The notes: generated by a model from the sequence alone, not told the origin. Shown: positions 27,173 through 38,584, numbered from the stretch's first letter. The stretch is 64,000 nucleotides of DNA from Apostichopus japonicus (GCF_037975245.1 NC_092565.1:10281499-10345498), one strand, 5' to 3'. Program-made: numbers and translations.

Positions 27173-29119
27173 CTATAAACATGTTTCCTTGTTTTTATAT
27201 TTTAACCAGATGTATTTTAAGGAGATTGGAGTCTTGAACCCATGGAGCGTTAATGTATCTGGGTTTTGTAGGATGCATTTCTGCTTGTTAAATGATACTT
27301 TAAATCCCTTAAAATTGATCGGATGAACACCGATCTGTTCTGTAAGCATACCTTGGAAAGCGTCATCGATTGAAATTAGGGGAGTACTCAAAGACTTCTT
27401 AAACAACTCCGGTATGATATCATTGGATATAACATAAGAACCACCAGAGCAATACAACGGATAGAAATCTCCTGCAAAATAACTTTCATTGACGTAATAT
27501 CGACTCTTCGGATTCGATATTCTTGGACTGCCGGCCATGCTGCTTCCAACAAAGAATCGAGACATTTTCTCTTTGCCAGCTTTATCGGAAGTTTCTAACA
27601 AAAATCGTATAACATTTCTCCAAGCAACAAACATGTCCTCGTCACCTTTGTAAAGATATGCCGCGTCGGAGCAGAATTCAGTGGTCCATTTTAGACCTAA
27701 GACAACCTTTAGGGTTAAATTTTTGAAAGATTCCTGAAAGTTACCTTGGACTATGTCTCCGTATTTCTGTGCCTCTTTAGCCACCAATTCTTGAGTCATA
27801 GCTTCCTTCTCTCCTTCAACTTTACCAAGTATGAAGACATAGCGAACATTGCGACCTAAGAAGAGATGCTGCGAGCCCCACGTTTTACGTATCGCATTTC
27901 GTTGTTTGTAATTCCTTACATGAGAACTTATCAACGAAACGACAAACACGTTGTAATTTTTGTCTTTGACAGATGAACATAAAGTTTCGTTATTGTGAAG
28001 ATATTGTAAAACTTGATCGAAATATCTTTCGTTGTTAGTTTGTTTCGGTACGACCACATCGATGTCTGGAACTAAACATTTTCTAAGCTGCGTTGTATTC
28101 ACTAAGGCTTTCCATTGGATTTTGGGATCACTGATGTAAGTAAAAGTTGACATGGAAAGTCGCACTTCACAGGAGTGTATGTTAGGTTCCAGAGCCTGCG
28201 ATCCAAAGGAAGGGTCTAATTTGGTATTGATGTGAGTTTTACTTGCAAGAATTCCAAGAAAAACATCTGGGAATTTAATGAGAGTCTCGTTACGAGCAAA
28301 GAATAATACGTCTCTTACAGATGATGCAGACAATACAAAACCATTGTCTAAAGAACAAAAGTCTGGATATTGATCATCTTTGAATTCTTCACGACTAACA
28401 TAAAACGGACTTTGTTTATCCCTTACTGGTTTCATTCCTGACCTTAAAAAGCCCCGCCATATTCTCTTGTCACCATTATTTCTGTATGCCAAGTGCCTGT
28501 AAAGACGAGGGATATTCACGTATGTGTCATCCGTACCAATATATACGTCTACGGCAGATGGACAAGATCTGATCACGGAATAAAGTGAAAACAAAACTTT
28601 TATACTTTTCATCTTCGGGTTATCTTCAAAGTTGCCAATAACAACATCTCCGAACTCCTTAGATTCGTGTGTTGTAGTTTCATTGTCCACAATACCATTA
28701 GTATACTTTCCTCCCACAATAAACCAGAGGATAACATGCTCTGTAGACACAAGGGTTGAATTTGCCCATGTTCTTCTTATTGCGTCTCGAATACTACGTC
28801 TCGAAGGATGAGATAATACACATAAAAGTAATGTTGGCTTCTTGTCCCTGCAATCATCAAATGGTTTTGTAGATCCGATTGTTTGAAAATACTTCTTAAA
28901 CAAGTGATCGTTTTTGAATCTGTTGTTAGCCCAATCATCGCTGGTATCATCTCCTTCATGCCAAAATTTGAGGTCATAGATTTCTCGAAGGTACTTTGGC
29001 ACTTCTTTTAACTTGGATAAAGGTTGTTGGTTGCGTATGAACGTATATAAGTTGATCGCCTCCAAGCTACATATAAACACCATGCACGCGAAATAAAATC
29101 TTCGAACAGAGACTCGCAT
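27173..29119 (-). CDS. two-domain GT31 glycosyltransferase-like protein (gene 1)
   Basis: An intronless 648-codon ORF. Residues ~8-28 form a hydrophobic signal-anchor after MRVSVRR, as in Golgi type II enzymes. Domain 1 (~96-345) has RRSIRDAIRRTW (107-118), IGTDDTYVN (194-202), YPDFC (251-255) and FPDVFLG (283-289). Domain 2 (~389-630) has RNAIRKTWG (407-415), NFQESFKNLTLK (460-471), KGDEDMFV (491-498), YPLYCSGGSYVIS (553-565) and IDDAFQGM (584-591). These are the ordered motifs of GT31 beta-1,3-Gal/GlcNAc transferases, present twice, so the protein is about double the usual length. Domain 2 keeps D-x-D and the acidic pair; domain 1 has TDD and PD instead. I infer that domain 2 is catalytic and domain 1 degenerate or regulatory. 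Several N-x-S/T sites (ANST, NETT, NETL, NLT) fit a lumenal location. Donor and acceptor sugars cannot be read from sequence. Confidence 0.88.
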   Translation of the reverse strand: MRVSVRRFYFACMVFICSLEAINLYTFIRNQQPLSKLKEVPKYLREIYDLKFWHEGDDTSDDWANNRFKNDHLFKKYFQTIGSTKPFDDCRDKKPTLLLCVLSHPSRRSIRDAIRRTWANSTLVSTEHVILWFIVGGKYTNGIVDNETTTHESKEFGDVVIGNFEDNPKMKSIKVLFSLYSVIRSCPSAVDVYIGTDDTYVNIPRLYRHLAYRNNGDKRIWRGFLRSGMKPVRDKQSPFYVSREEFKDDQYPDFCSLDNGFVLSASSVRDVLFFARNETLIKFPDVFLGILASKTHINTKLDPSFGSQALEPNIHSCEVRLSMSTFTYISDPKIQWKALVNTTQLRKCLVPDIDVVVPKQTNNERYFDQVLQYLHNNETLCSSVKDKNYNVFVVSLISSHVRNYKQRNAIRKTWGSQHLFLGRNVRYVFILGKVEGEKEAMTQELVAKEAQKYGDIVQGNFQESFKNLTLKVVLGLKWTTEFCSDAAYLYKGDEDMFVAWRNVIRFLLETSDKAGKEKMSRFFVGSSMAGSPRISNPKSRYYVNESYFAGDFYPLYCSGGSYVISNDIIPELFKKSLSTPLISIDDAFQGMLTEQIGVHPINFKGFKVSFNKQKCILQNPDTLTLHGFKTPISLKYIWLKYKNKETCL

Positions 29120-29700
29120 ATTGGTATTCTATTAAAGTTATATACTATACAATTACCTCAACAATATTTAAGGTTCTATAAGTCTATGCACTGAACGTAC
29201 GATGCGAAAACATTTCTGTGAAGTTCATCAACAATTTATTTTCAAAATTGTCTTTTCGACTGTCATGTTAGTACTACTATGCCACGATGTATAGACAGAA
29301 ATATGTCGGTATATTTATATAATTATATATATATATATATAATTATATATTGATAAACAAATGATATTTATACATGTAACCATGAAGCGAAAGAAGAAAC
29401 AAAAGCAATAAATATATTTTCTCTGAACTGAGAGTTGTGTTGCACTTAAAAAATGTTATACGAAGAACAATAGGTATTTATCTTTGCCCTTGTATATCCA
29501 GGCATTTATATTATATTACTCATTAGCTCACGCCTGCACAAAATGTCGCCGAAGTGTGAATTGATTGTCATGCAACCTTCCCTGTTAAGTTGACCTTCGT
29601 AATTATTTTGTGTTCACCTGGCTACCACCTGTTACCTGTCCTCCACAGTTTCTGTTAATCAGTAATTTTACATTTTCTTCGATATTGGTGATATAAATTG
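29120..29700 (-). repeat. left arm (non-coding part) of inverted repeat upstream of gene 1
   Basis: Reverse complement of 30631-31276 in blocks: 'aatattgttgaggtaattg', 'ctctgaactgaga', 'cctgcacaaaa', 'gttaagttgaccttcgta', 'ggctaccacctgtta' and 'gatattggtgatataa'. The repeat then continues through the coding regions of genes 1 and 2. The arm also holds a short AT tract at about 29324-29342. Confidence 0.85.
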
Positions 29701-30630
29701 TTGCCGAAATGGAAAATTGATAATTCCATATAAAGAGTCAACGTTTCGAGATCAAACAGCCCAAAATTGTAATATAAAACGTCAAGCAACTGTAGAAATT
29801 TGCAGATCTTAAGTTGAAATTTTGAAAGTTTCATTTGGGCTATGAACCGTAACATCTACCAAAATAATTAATTCTTCTGGGTGAATACCCCAAGCCCCAT
29901 CTGTGTTTTTTCTTCTCCCTCACTTTTGGAGAGCTTCCTATGCGAATACTATGCATTTTGGACCCTACCGGATCAAGCGAGTGACAATTAGACCAAAGGG
30001 AAATTATTATAAAGGTATGAGTTGACCCAAATTCTCATTCTTCGTTCTTTTGTTTGTTGACATACTTTTCTCCAATGGCTTTCTGCCAGATTATTTAGCA
30101 GATATAGGCGTATAGGCGTATATAGAGCTGTCTTTTGGTATTAATGGATATTGAATTTTGTCAGTAATATGGAGATGTTAAATGTAAGAGTGAAAGTTGA
30201 AGATTTCCACATATTTTCTACAAAATCAGCAAAAAGAAAAAAATTAAATAACGAGAACCTGTGATTAACAGAATAATTCTTTTTTGAAAAATAAATATCC
30301 TATCTTTGGGACCAGAAAAGGGCGGGGGAAGGTAGATTTTTTAACTCACTACAATTTTAATGATATACCTCAGGAATGAAATAATCAGATGCTTATACGT
30401 TCAATCAAACCGGAGCCAAACTCGGGAATTTTGGCATTCCAAGGGGGAAGGCTAAACATTTGACTAACTCATGGAACTTCCCCTTCTACTGTATAATATC
30501 ATCACGTTAGTGAAGGTCTTTTTTGTTTATTTGTCCCATCTCTCAACCCCAATACCCAGACCACCCCTCTCCTCCTTCCCTTCCCCCCTCCGTCACTCCA
30601 TGGGGAATTTTTTTAATATGCCCTGCAGTT
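29701..30630. other. spacer between inverted-repeat arms
   Basis: About 930 bp of non-paralogous sequence separates the arms. It holds no supported gene. A C/T-rich stretch lies at 30540-30600. Confidence 0.55.
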
Positions 30631-31276
30631 TTCAATATTATATCACCAATATCGATGAAAATTTATAAAAGCTGATTTACTGAAACTGTGTGGGACAGTT
30701 AACAGGTGGTAGCCAGACGAACACATAAGTACGAAGGTCAACTTAACAGGGATAGTTGCACGACCACCAATTCACACTTCAGTGGCCTTTTGTGCAGGCG
30801 TGAGATCTTGAGTTATATAATACATATACCCGGATGAAAAAGGGCAAAGATCAATACATATTGTTCTTTGTATAACATTTGTTTTAATTACATATACTCG
30901 GATATTAAAATGCAAAGATCAATACATATTGTTCCTCGTATAAAATTTGTTTTAAGTGCAACATAAATCTCAGTTCAGAGAAAATATATATATTGTATCT
31001 GTTTCTTCTCTCCCTCCATGATTACATTTATAATTATCATTTCTATATCAGTAAAGAAATATTTCTGTCTTTAGTATCGTGTCATCGTACCGTAGTACTT
31101 CCGAGAACATGACTGTCAAATGTATAGATTTTTCGTTACGAAATTACAATTTTGAAATAAATCGTCGATGAGCTTCACAGAAATGTTGTCGCATTGTACG
31201 TTCAATGCATAGACGTATAGAACATTAAATATTGTTGACGTAATTGTATAGTAAAGACATTTGATAGAATACCAAT
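30631..31276 (+). repeat. right arm (non-coding part) of inverted repeat upstream of gene 2
   Basis: Counterpart of 29120-29700. It carries an extra internal tandem duplication of about 67 bp near 30821-30955: 'gcaaagatcaatacatattg' occurs twice, while the left arm has the equivalent only once. Immediately before the ATG both arms share 'tagaataccaat'. Confidence 0.85.
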
Positions 31277-33229
31277 ATGCGAGTCTCTGTTCGAAGATTT
31301 TATTTCGCGTGCGTTGTGTTTATAGGCAGCATGGAGGCGATCAACGTATTAACGTTCATACGCAACCAGCAACCTATATCCAAGTTAAAAGAAGTGCCAA
31401 AGTACCTTCGAGAAATCTATGACCTCAAATTTAGGCATGATGGAGATGATACCAGCGATGATTGGCGTGAATGGGTTAACAACAGATTCAAGAACGATCA
31501 CTTGTTTAAGAAGCATTTTCAAACAATCGGATCAACAAAACCATTTGATGATTGCAGGGATAAGAAGCCAACATTACTTTTATGTGTATTATCTCATCCT
31601 TCGAGACGTAGTATTCGAGACGCAATACGAACAACGTGGGCAAATTCAACCCTTGTGTCTACAGAGAATGTTATTCTATGGTTCATTGTGGGAAGAAATT
31701 CTATCAATGGTATTGTGGACAATGAAACTACAACACACGAATCTAAGGAGTTCGGAGATGTTGTTATTGGCAACTTTGAAGATAACCCGAAGATGGAAAG
31801 TATAAAAGTTTTGTTTTCACTTTATTCCGTGATCAGATCGTGTCCATCTGCCGTAGACGTATATATTGGTAATGATGACACATACGTGAATATCCCTCGT
31901 CTTTACAGGCACTTGGCATACAGAAATAATGGTGACAAGAGAATATGGAGTGGCTTCTTAAGGTCAGGAATGAAACCAGTAAGGGATAAACAAAGTCCTC
32001 TTTACGTTAGTCGTGAAGAATTCAAAGATGATAAGTATCCAGACTTTTGTTCTTTAGACAATGGTTTTGTATTGTCTGCATCATCTGTAAGAGATGTATT
32101 ATTCTTTGCTCGTAACGAGACTCTCATTAAATTCCCAGATGTTTTTCTTGGAATTCTTGCAAATAAAACTCACATCAATACAAAATTAGACCTTTCCTTT
32201 GGATCGCCGGTTTTTAGCGGTAATTTACCCCATTGTACTGTGCGTCTTTCAATGTCAACGTTTAGGTACCAAAGTAACCTGCTAAATCACTGGCAAGCCC
32301 TCGTTAATATCACAGAGCTTAAAAAGTGTACAATTCCTGATATTGATGTAGTCGTACCGAAGCGAACTAACAACGAAAGATATTTCGATCAAGTATTAAC
32401 ATATCTTCACAACAACGAAACTTTATGTTCATCTGTTCATGACGAATATGCCAACGTTTTTGTCGTTTCGTTGATTAGTTCTCATGTAAGGAATTACAAA
32501 CAACGAAATGCGATACGTGAAACGTGGGGCTCGCAGCATCTCTTCTTCGGTCGCAACGTTCGCTATGTCTTCATACTTGGTAAAAAGGAAGGAAAGAATG
32601 GAGCTATGATACAAGAATTGGTGGCTAAAGAGGCACAGAAATACGGAGACATAGTCCAAGGTAACTTTCAGGAATCTTTCAAAAATTTAACCTTAAAGGT
32701 TGTCTTAGGTTTAAAATGGACCACTGAATTCTGCTCTGATGCGGCGTATCTTTACAAGGGTGACGAGGACATGTTTGTAGCTTGGAGAAATGTTATACGA
32801 TTTTTGTTAGAAACTTCCGATAAAGCTGGCAAAGAGAAAATGTCTCGATTCTTTGTGGGAAGTAAAATGAGAGGCAGTCCAAGAATATCAAATCCAAAGG
32901 ATCGATATTACGTCAATGAAAGTTATTTTGCAGGAGATTTCTATCCGTTGTATTGCTCTGGTGGTTCTTATGTTATATCCAATGATATCATACCGGAGTT
33001 GTTTAAGAAGTCTTTGAGTACTCCCCTAATTCCAATCGATGACGCTTACCAAGGTATGCTTACAGAACAGATCGGAGTTCATCCGGTTGATCATAAGGGG
33101 TTTCGAGTTCTGTTCAAGAAAGGCTGTTTCTTACAAAGTCCAAAAACACTAACGCTCCATGGGTTTAAGTCATCGCAATCCTTAAGAAATATCTGGTCGA
33201 AGTACCAAGAGAACGAGAAATGTATATAA
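31277..33229 (+). CDS. two-domain GT31 glycosyltransferase-like protein (gene 2)
   Basis: An intronless 650-codon paralogue of gene 1 in opposite orientation, 2157 bp away head to head. The same layout holds: signal-anchor ~8-28, GT31-like domain 1, then domain 2. Differences include a three-residue insertion (DWREWVNN) near residue 64, IGNDDTYVN in place of IGTDDTYVN in domain 1, and a diverged inter-domain stretch (GSPVFSGNLPHC, YQSNLLNHWQALVNITELKK) and C terminus (KGCFLQSPKTLTLHGFKSSQ). Domain 2 keeps KGDEDMFV, YPLYCSGGSYVIS and IDDAYQGM. The first ~300 residues and the core of domain 2 stay very close to gene 1. The probable role is Golgi beta-1,3-linked sugar transfer. The intact frame and conserved motifs argue against a pseudogene. 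Confidence 0.88.
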   Translation: MRVSVRRFYFACVVFIGSMEAINVLTFIRNQQPISKLKEVPKYLREIYDLKFRHDGDDTSDDWREWVNNRFKNDHLFKKHFQTIGSTKPFDDCRDKKPTLLLCVLSHPSRRSIRDAIRTTWANSTLVSTENVILWFIVGRNSINGIVDNETTTHESKEFGDVVIGNFEDNPKMESIKVLFSLYSVIRSCPSAVDVYIGNDDTYVNIPRLYRHLAYRNNGDKRIWSGFLRSGMKPVRDKQSPLYVSREEFKDDKYPDFCSLDNGFVLSASSVRDVLFFARNETLIKFPDVFLGILANKTHINTKLDLSFGSPVFSGNLPHCTVRLSMSTFRYQSNLLNHWQALVNITELKKCTIPDIDVVVPKRTNNERYFDQVLTYLHNNETLCSSVHDEYANVFVVSLISSHVRNYKQRNAIRETWGSQHLFFGRNVRYVFILGKKEGKNGAMIQELVAKEAQKYGDIVQGNFQESFKNLTLKVVLGLKWTTEFCSDAAYLYKGDEDMFVAWRNVIRFLLETSDKAGKEKMSRFFVGSKMRGSPRISNPKDRYYVNESYFAGDFYPLYCSGGSYVISNDIIPELFKKSLSTPLIPIDDAYQGMLTEQIGVHPVDHKGFRVLFKKGCFLQSPKTLTLHGFKSSQSLRNIWSKYQENEKCI

Positions 33230-34119
33230 AATGACATATTGAATTAGTAATGATTCCACAGTTTACTCGATAGTTGATTGTTATGTTGTGATTTATGCCG
33301 TAATAAGACGAGAACAGCAGAAAATTTGTTATACCTTAAATCAACTTTTCGATTATAATACGTAAATCGTTCTATACCAACTTAGTTGATACTGAAATCC
33401 TTTTACAATGAACTCCATTAGCTCGATTAGCCAATGGTCAATCCAGTAATGAAGTACAACAAAAGTAAACAATGTGATTTTGTTTGTTTTCTAATCATTC
33501 TGCTTTAATTTAATTTTTTATTATTAATATACTAATGTGCTTAAATCTTGTTGCCAAAATATGACCGACCACACATTATTTTGCTGGGTATTCTTTATTA
33601 AATAATTCCAGGAAGGTATTTCATTTTGAAGAACAGCAGTCATTGTGTTTTGAGCTATATCTCGTCGATTTGATCAATTTTTCGACTAAACATTAGAGAC
33701 TGTTTAAAATTCGTATGAATATACATTGACATAAACATTAACACCGTTGACATCCATTGATTACACTCGCAAAGATACATTCAAACCTAATCAATGACGT
33801 GCGCAATAGCGTGGAGTAAAGTGCCCCCACCCCTCCCTCAACTCCAGTCGCATGAGAACCGGCTGATCCAGTATTTGCTCTATACAAGAAGGGGAGACAA
33901 AACTTTATTGCTCTTAACTTGCTATACTGAAAAGCTGAAAAGGGTCATCGGTTCTTCAGCCCAGGCTTAAACCAAAAGGGTTTCTGGTTTTCCGACTCAG
34001 ATATTGTCCGCATAATGACGCATTTACATTTTGAGCAATAGATCACAATATTGTTATGCCTGTTCAAGGTCCGAATTGACCTCAAGTATTTCTTCAACGT
34101 ATTTCTTCCTTTATGTTGA
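33230..34119. other. unassigned sequence 3' of gene 2
   Basis: No similarity to the 3' flanks of genes 1 and 3 was seen, so the duplication block ends at or near the stop codon here. No gene is supported. Confidence 0.5.
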
Positions 34120-34820
34120 TGAGTCTTTGTGGGTCCTGTGTGGAATATTGGTGGGTTCTTTGAGGGACTCACACAGTGCCAGCCTGGGCAGTGCACATGT
34201 GGCCCAACTAACCCACACATGGCCTGTCGGGGTCAATTTGGGCAACCTTTGTGGGACCTACACGGTTTTTTCCACCAGACCCATTTCGGACTCATGTTGG
34301 CATACCCAGTTGGGAAAATGTTGGGTCTTAAATGTGCCAGCTATGGGCTAGAACTGTTGGGATATATATATATATATATATATATAGGCTATATATATAG
34401 GCTATATATATAGGCTATATATATATATATAGGCTATATATATAGGCTATATATATATATATATATATATGGGTCCTATCTAGGTCACAAACAACATATT
34501 AGTGTGTTCTTTGTAGGGCTTACACAGCTCAAAACCATACAGCCCACATAGGACCCACCTGGGCAAACTCTATGAGGCCAAAACGGAAACCCCCATGGGT
34601 TCTACACAGTTTGTCTGCATGCCTGGTCTGTCTTGGTCCCATGTGGGTTAACGTTCACTGGGTTTTGTGGGTTATATGGCCCCAAGTAGGAAAATCTGTG
34701 TGACATACTTTAGGGTCCTACACAGACCCCATATGTGCAACCCTTTTGGGATAATAATGGTTCCTGTACAGCTAATATAGGTCTGAAATAGGCAACCCGC
34801 CTGGGCAAAACTCTTTGGGA
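34120..34820. repeat. degenerate GGG-C-TACACAG repeat tract with AT/AGGCTATAT core
   Basis: The word GGGNCYTACACAG recurs in diverged form (agggactcacacag, gggacctacacgg, agggcttacacag, gggttctacacag, gggtcctacacag) among many tgtgggtcc, ctgggcaa and cccacat words. An (AT)n block with four 'aggctatata' inserts sits at about 34360-34470. It looks like an old decayed minisatellite. The 91-106 codon ORFs across it are incidental. Confidence 0.6.
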
Positions 34821-34939
34821 TATGGATATTGAAAGAAAATTGACATTACCTAGCCCTCGGCATTGGAACCAAAAACTATACTTCCCAGCAACTCAAAAAC
34901 TGCAATGCAGGCTTTCAAATTAACAGCAATATAACTGAG

Positions 34940-35115
34940 TACGAGTATGATCAGATGTGACACTTACATTGACAGGAAGTCCACTTAAAACTTTCTGAAC
35001 ACGATTAGCAAATACGTATGTGCGTTCCTGATCAGTTGTGACAAATACTGTGAGAGAAGGTCCACTTCAACTTACTGAACACGATCGGCAAATACATATA
35101 TTCGTGCCTTGAATA
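34940..35115. repeat. tandem duplication, ~83 bp
   Basis: 'tgatcagatgtgaca ... gtccactt ... ctgaacacgattagcaaata' at about 34947 is repeated from about 35030 with substitutions (tgatcagttgtgaca, gtccacttcaactt, ctgaacacgatcggcaaata). Confidence 0.75.
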
Positions 35116-35264
35116 CAGTATAGGCTAAGTGAGCGATGTGTAAGTTCTCTATTCTTTCTGTGCAAGGAAGTTTGACACTATAACTAGGTCAGTAGCAAAC
35201 AAATTACATAAAAAGTGAAAAAGTTAATAATCAGAACCCCTTATGCGAACTTTACTAGCCTCCA

Positions 35265-35740
35265 TGACAAAAGCACATGGGGCCCATATGTATCTTACCT
35301 GGTATTATCATAGTGAAAGCCAATGTGGAGCCCATATTTTACCCACATGGAACACGACTGGGCATCCCTTGGTTTACCCGCCCTAATTTGCCCATGTCAA
35401 AGCCATGTAATACTACATATGGAACTCAGTCATCCCAGAGTTAGCCCACATTAGTTTACTCATCGTAGCCCGCATTCAACCCACATTAATTGTGCATAGG
35501 CCTTGCAGTTAGGCTAAGCAAGGATGCCATAGTTAGCCTACACATCTTTGCCCAAACATGTTTAATTAATGACAAATATAACACGGAGCCCTAGTAGTAT
35601 ATCCATGGTTAGCACCACGATGCAAATGGCTTTCACCATCAATTGCCCATGTATATCTTACATTTCAATCACTTGTAACACAACTGGGCAGGCCTTGGTT
35701 TACCCACACTAATTTGCCCACATTGGGCCACAAGGTTGTG
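35265..35740. repeat. degenerate CCCACAT/CCCATGT word-rich tract
   Basis: Words such as 'gcccatat', 'acccacatgg', 'gcccacatt', 'ttggtttacccrc' and 'taatttgccca' recur irregularly. 'gggca..ccttggtttacc' occurs near 35350 and 35685. It is probably the same or a related decayed repeat as 34120-34820. Confidence 0.45.
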
Positions 35741-36943
35741 ATGGCTTGATCGGTGGGGGTCCCTCATCGACCTCCCACACCTGGACTCCAATACCTTTTA
35801 TTTGATGTACATGGGAAGACCATTGCCGGTCAACCATTAACCCCTGCTTTAGGATCATGATTTTTTTTTTTGGGGGGGGGGGGGAGTTTTCAGAGATTTT
35901 CTTACACTTGGCACATAAAGTCGGAGAAAATTGGAAGAATGAGAATTGTTTTGTTTTTTTAGATAATAAAATAAAATGAGTAGGTTTCTTCTTGAGCATA
36001 TATAACAATTAAGTGCATTGTGTCGATCTATCTGTGATGACTGTGCAGATGGCAATTTTCTCGCTTATATATACGCTAACCTTTATCTAAGCAGTGCAAC
36101 TGCATAAACAGGTGGATTGCTTCCATCAAGGAATCACCCACCAAACCAGTCAATACAATATTGACTACGGCGGCAAAAACAGAAAATAAACTTGAACAGC
36201 GCCGTCTGTTTGTTACTTGGCTACTGTAATGCATTCCTGCACTGGATTTGTAAAGGTAACTACCACACATGTTTACTCTCTTTAATTACAGTCACAAAAG
36301 GAAATAGTTGTGTTTCAGGGGATTGTTTACAGATAGTCTGACATAGAACTGTGAGAATGCGTTGAAGTGCCAGTAATTTCCAGACGTAACATTTCAGTAT
36401 CTAAAGTATGGTTGTGTTGAATGTTGGTGTTGCCTAATATGTCTTTCGCAGAGGTCAATTGGGATAAAAAAAGAAAGAAAGATGAATAAAATAATGATTG
36501 ACAAAAGACTGCAGAATTATCTAATCCTGTCTTTCAGGTGAACCATTTGTTCGGACATTCCTTGACAAATTTAACCTTTCAGTTTACTAATTTCCACTGT
36601 GCATATACATTCCCTTTGTTCAGAACGTATGTAGAGTCAGTGACGTACCAGGCGTGGGGGGGGGGGGGCAGGGGAGTGCAATGCCATGCCACATATTGAT
36701 CATATTATCAGTTTTAAGCTTTGCCAAAGTGTGCACTCGTTGCTGGATCCTATAACTTCTTCACATTACTTTAACTTTGACGAGTCAGTAACAACATACA
36801 ACCATAGAGGTAAAACCTCCGTGATTCAACCATTTCATGTGTTGCATCCATTTCCTATTGAAAGGACTCGTAATACCCACTGGAATACCCATACTGGACG
36901 TAACTCATCGTCATGACCACGTGATTATACACTCTCGATGTTT
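35741..36943. other. unassigned sequence
   Basis: A T/G run at about 35861-35883 and a G run at about 36656-36668. No gene is supported. Confidence 0.45.
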
Positions 36944-37184
36944 GAGAGTTGGGCTTGAGAGTTGGGCTTGAGAGTTGGGCTTGAGAGTTGGGCATGAGAG
37001 TTGGGCTTGAGAGTTGGGCTTGAGAGTTGGGCTTGAGAGTTGGGCTTGAGAGTTGGGCTTGAGAGTTGGGCTTGAGAGTTGGGCTTGAGAGTTGGGCTTG
37101 AGAGTTGGGCTTGAGAGTTGGCTTGAGAGTTGGGCTTGAGAGTTGGGCTTGAGAGTTGGGCTTGAGAGTTGGGCTTGAGAGTTG
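36944..37184. repeat. 15-bp minisatellite, about 16 copies
   Basis: Unit GAGAGTTGGGCTTGA. One copy has GGGCATGA and one has lost a G (14 bp); otherwise the units are identical, pointing to recent homogenisation. The minus-strand ORF (SPTLKPNSQAQLS repeats) arises because 15 is a multiple of three. There are no spacers, so it is not a CRISPR-like array. Confidence 0.95.
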
Positions 37185-37716
37185 ATCAAGTTGTGCACTT
37201 CAAGCTCTTCCTTGAGTAACTTCTCTTCAGCAGCACATGTCGGAATCTTTACATGTTGTTGAAGCTGAATAACGAAGCCAGAAAGGAGAAGTCAATATTT
37301 GCATTCACAAAGTCATCGAAAGGTACATATTACTGGGATGAAATATTTCCTTCAGTTTACCACGGAAACTAAGAACTCAGTAAATCAATATCTAAACTGA
37401 ATGTCTCATCGCTATCCCTGCTTCGCGTGCTTTGTCATAGCAACGTAGTTAAACGATCAAATATACAACTACCACGGACAACAGTGTCTTGTGACTACGG
37501 TCTTATTTATCACCCGATACTCGAACAGTAGTTACTGTTCTAGCTATGAGAATCGGGTGTATTTATCGATTACGCTATTCCTTCTCTGACAAATTTCAAT
37601 CGCAATAAATAAACGAGTTCGGAGATTACCCTGTGCGCGCGGTATTCATGTCCGCATATATGTCGGTAATTTATTCATCTCATTGTTACACATCCGGGCA
37701 ACGTTTCCATTGTGAA
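37185..37716. other. unassigned sequence
   Basis: No gene or repeat is supported. Confidence 0.45.
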
Positions 37717-37780
37717 GTCAACCAGCGCATCTTGTTTCGAATTGGAAAACAAAGGCAATTCCATGCAGTAGGCTTTGGAC

Positions 37781-37870
<90 letters not shown>

Positions 37871-37900
37871 TGTCCAAAGCCTACTGCATGGCTTTGGACA

Positions 37901-37966
<66 letters not shown>

Positions 37967-38031
37967 TGTCCAAAGCCTACTGCATGGAATTGCCTTTGTT
38001 TTCCAATTCGAAACAAGATGCGCTGGTTGAC
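37717..38031. mobile_element. perfect 68-bp inverted repeat enclosing (AT)n arrays
   Basis: The left arm 37717-37784 (gtcaaccagcgcatcttg ... ggctttggacaatt) and right arm 37964-38031 (aattgtccaaagcctactg ... cgctggttgac) are exact reverse complements. Between them are two long AT tracts separated by a third, partial copy of the arm end (aattgtccaaagcctactgc then ggctttggacaatt). A transcript would fold into a long perfect hairpin. It may be a MITE whose palindromic core expanded, or a fold-back produced by inverted duplication around an AT microsatellite. Another AT tract follows. Confidence 0.85.
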
Positions 38032-38580
38032 TATATATATATATATATATATGTTTAATATTGTGCGTCCATCGTGCCCCACGTAGGCTAACATGTCCAC
38101 TTTTAAAAAGTGACTTCAAGCGCAATGTTGATGTTGGTACCTCGGCGTTATAGACCGTTAAAAAAACACGACCTTCAGTGCAGGTGGTATTACTATACCA
38201 CCAATGAGGTTTTGGAAATGACGTTTGTCCTGGTAGATTCATCAATTGAGGTGATTAGATAATTATGCAAAACATAACTTTACGGGAAAACAGTGCACTT
38301 TTATGAACTCAAATGACAGGTTTACAATGTATTGGAAATTCGTCGATGACAAATGGAGTTCACATCACTAAAAGGGCCACATGTGCATTTAGAGGGGGAG
38401 GGGGGGGGGCATTTGAGCATTGGAGTGAAGAGCCGTTTTCATGCATCGAGGAACATTGTTGGAAAATGTGTGTTAAGAGAGATTAAGATTCAAATGACCA
38501 AAACATCTAGTTCTTCGTGGGAAATTTGATGTGGGAAATTGAAAGTAACATAAAAAATGGGCATAATGGCAGCAAACCGA

Positions 38581-38584
<4 letters not shown>
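38032..38584. other. unassigned sequence
   Basis: A short (AT)n continuation to about 38052 and a G run near 38395-38409. No gene. Confidence 0.45.

Noticed and set aside
29120-31276. A shared bidirectional promoter for GT31 genes 1 and 2
   Set aside because: The genes are 2.2 kb apart and each has its own copy of the upstream sequence, so separate promoters are more likely.
31419-31805. 128-codon ORF inside gene 2, and similar frames in genes 1 and 3
   Set aside because: Out-of-frame shadows of the GT31 coding sequence, which carries all recognised motifs.
36911-37198. 95-codon ORF of SPTLKPNSQAQLS repeats, and a CRISPR-like regular array
   Set aside because: A 15-bp contiguous minisatellite; no spacers, and the host is a eukaryote.
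37633-38245. ORFs with IYIYIY repeats
   Set aside because: Products of AT dinucleotide arrays.
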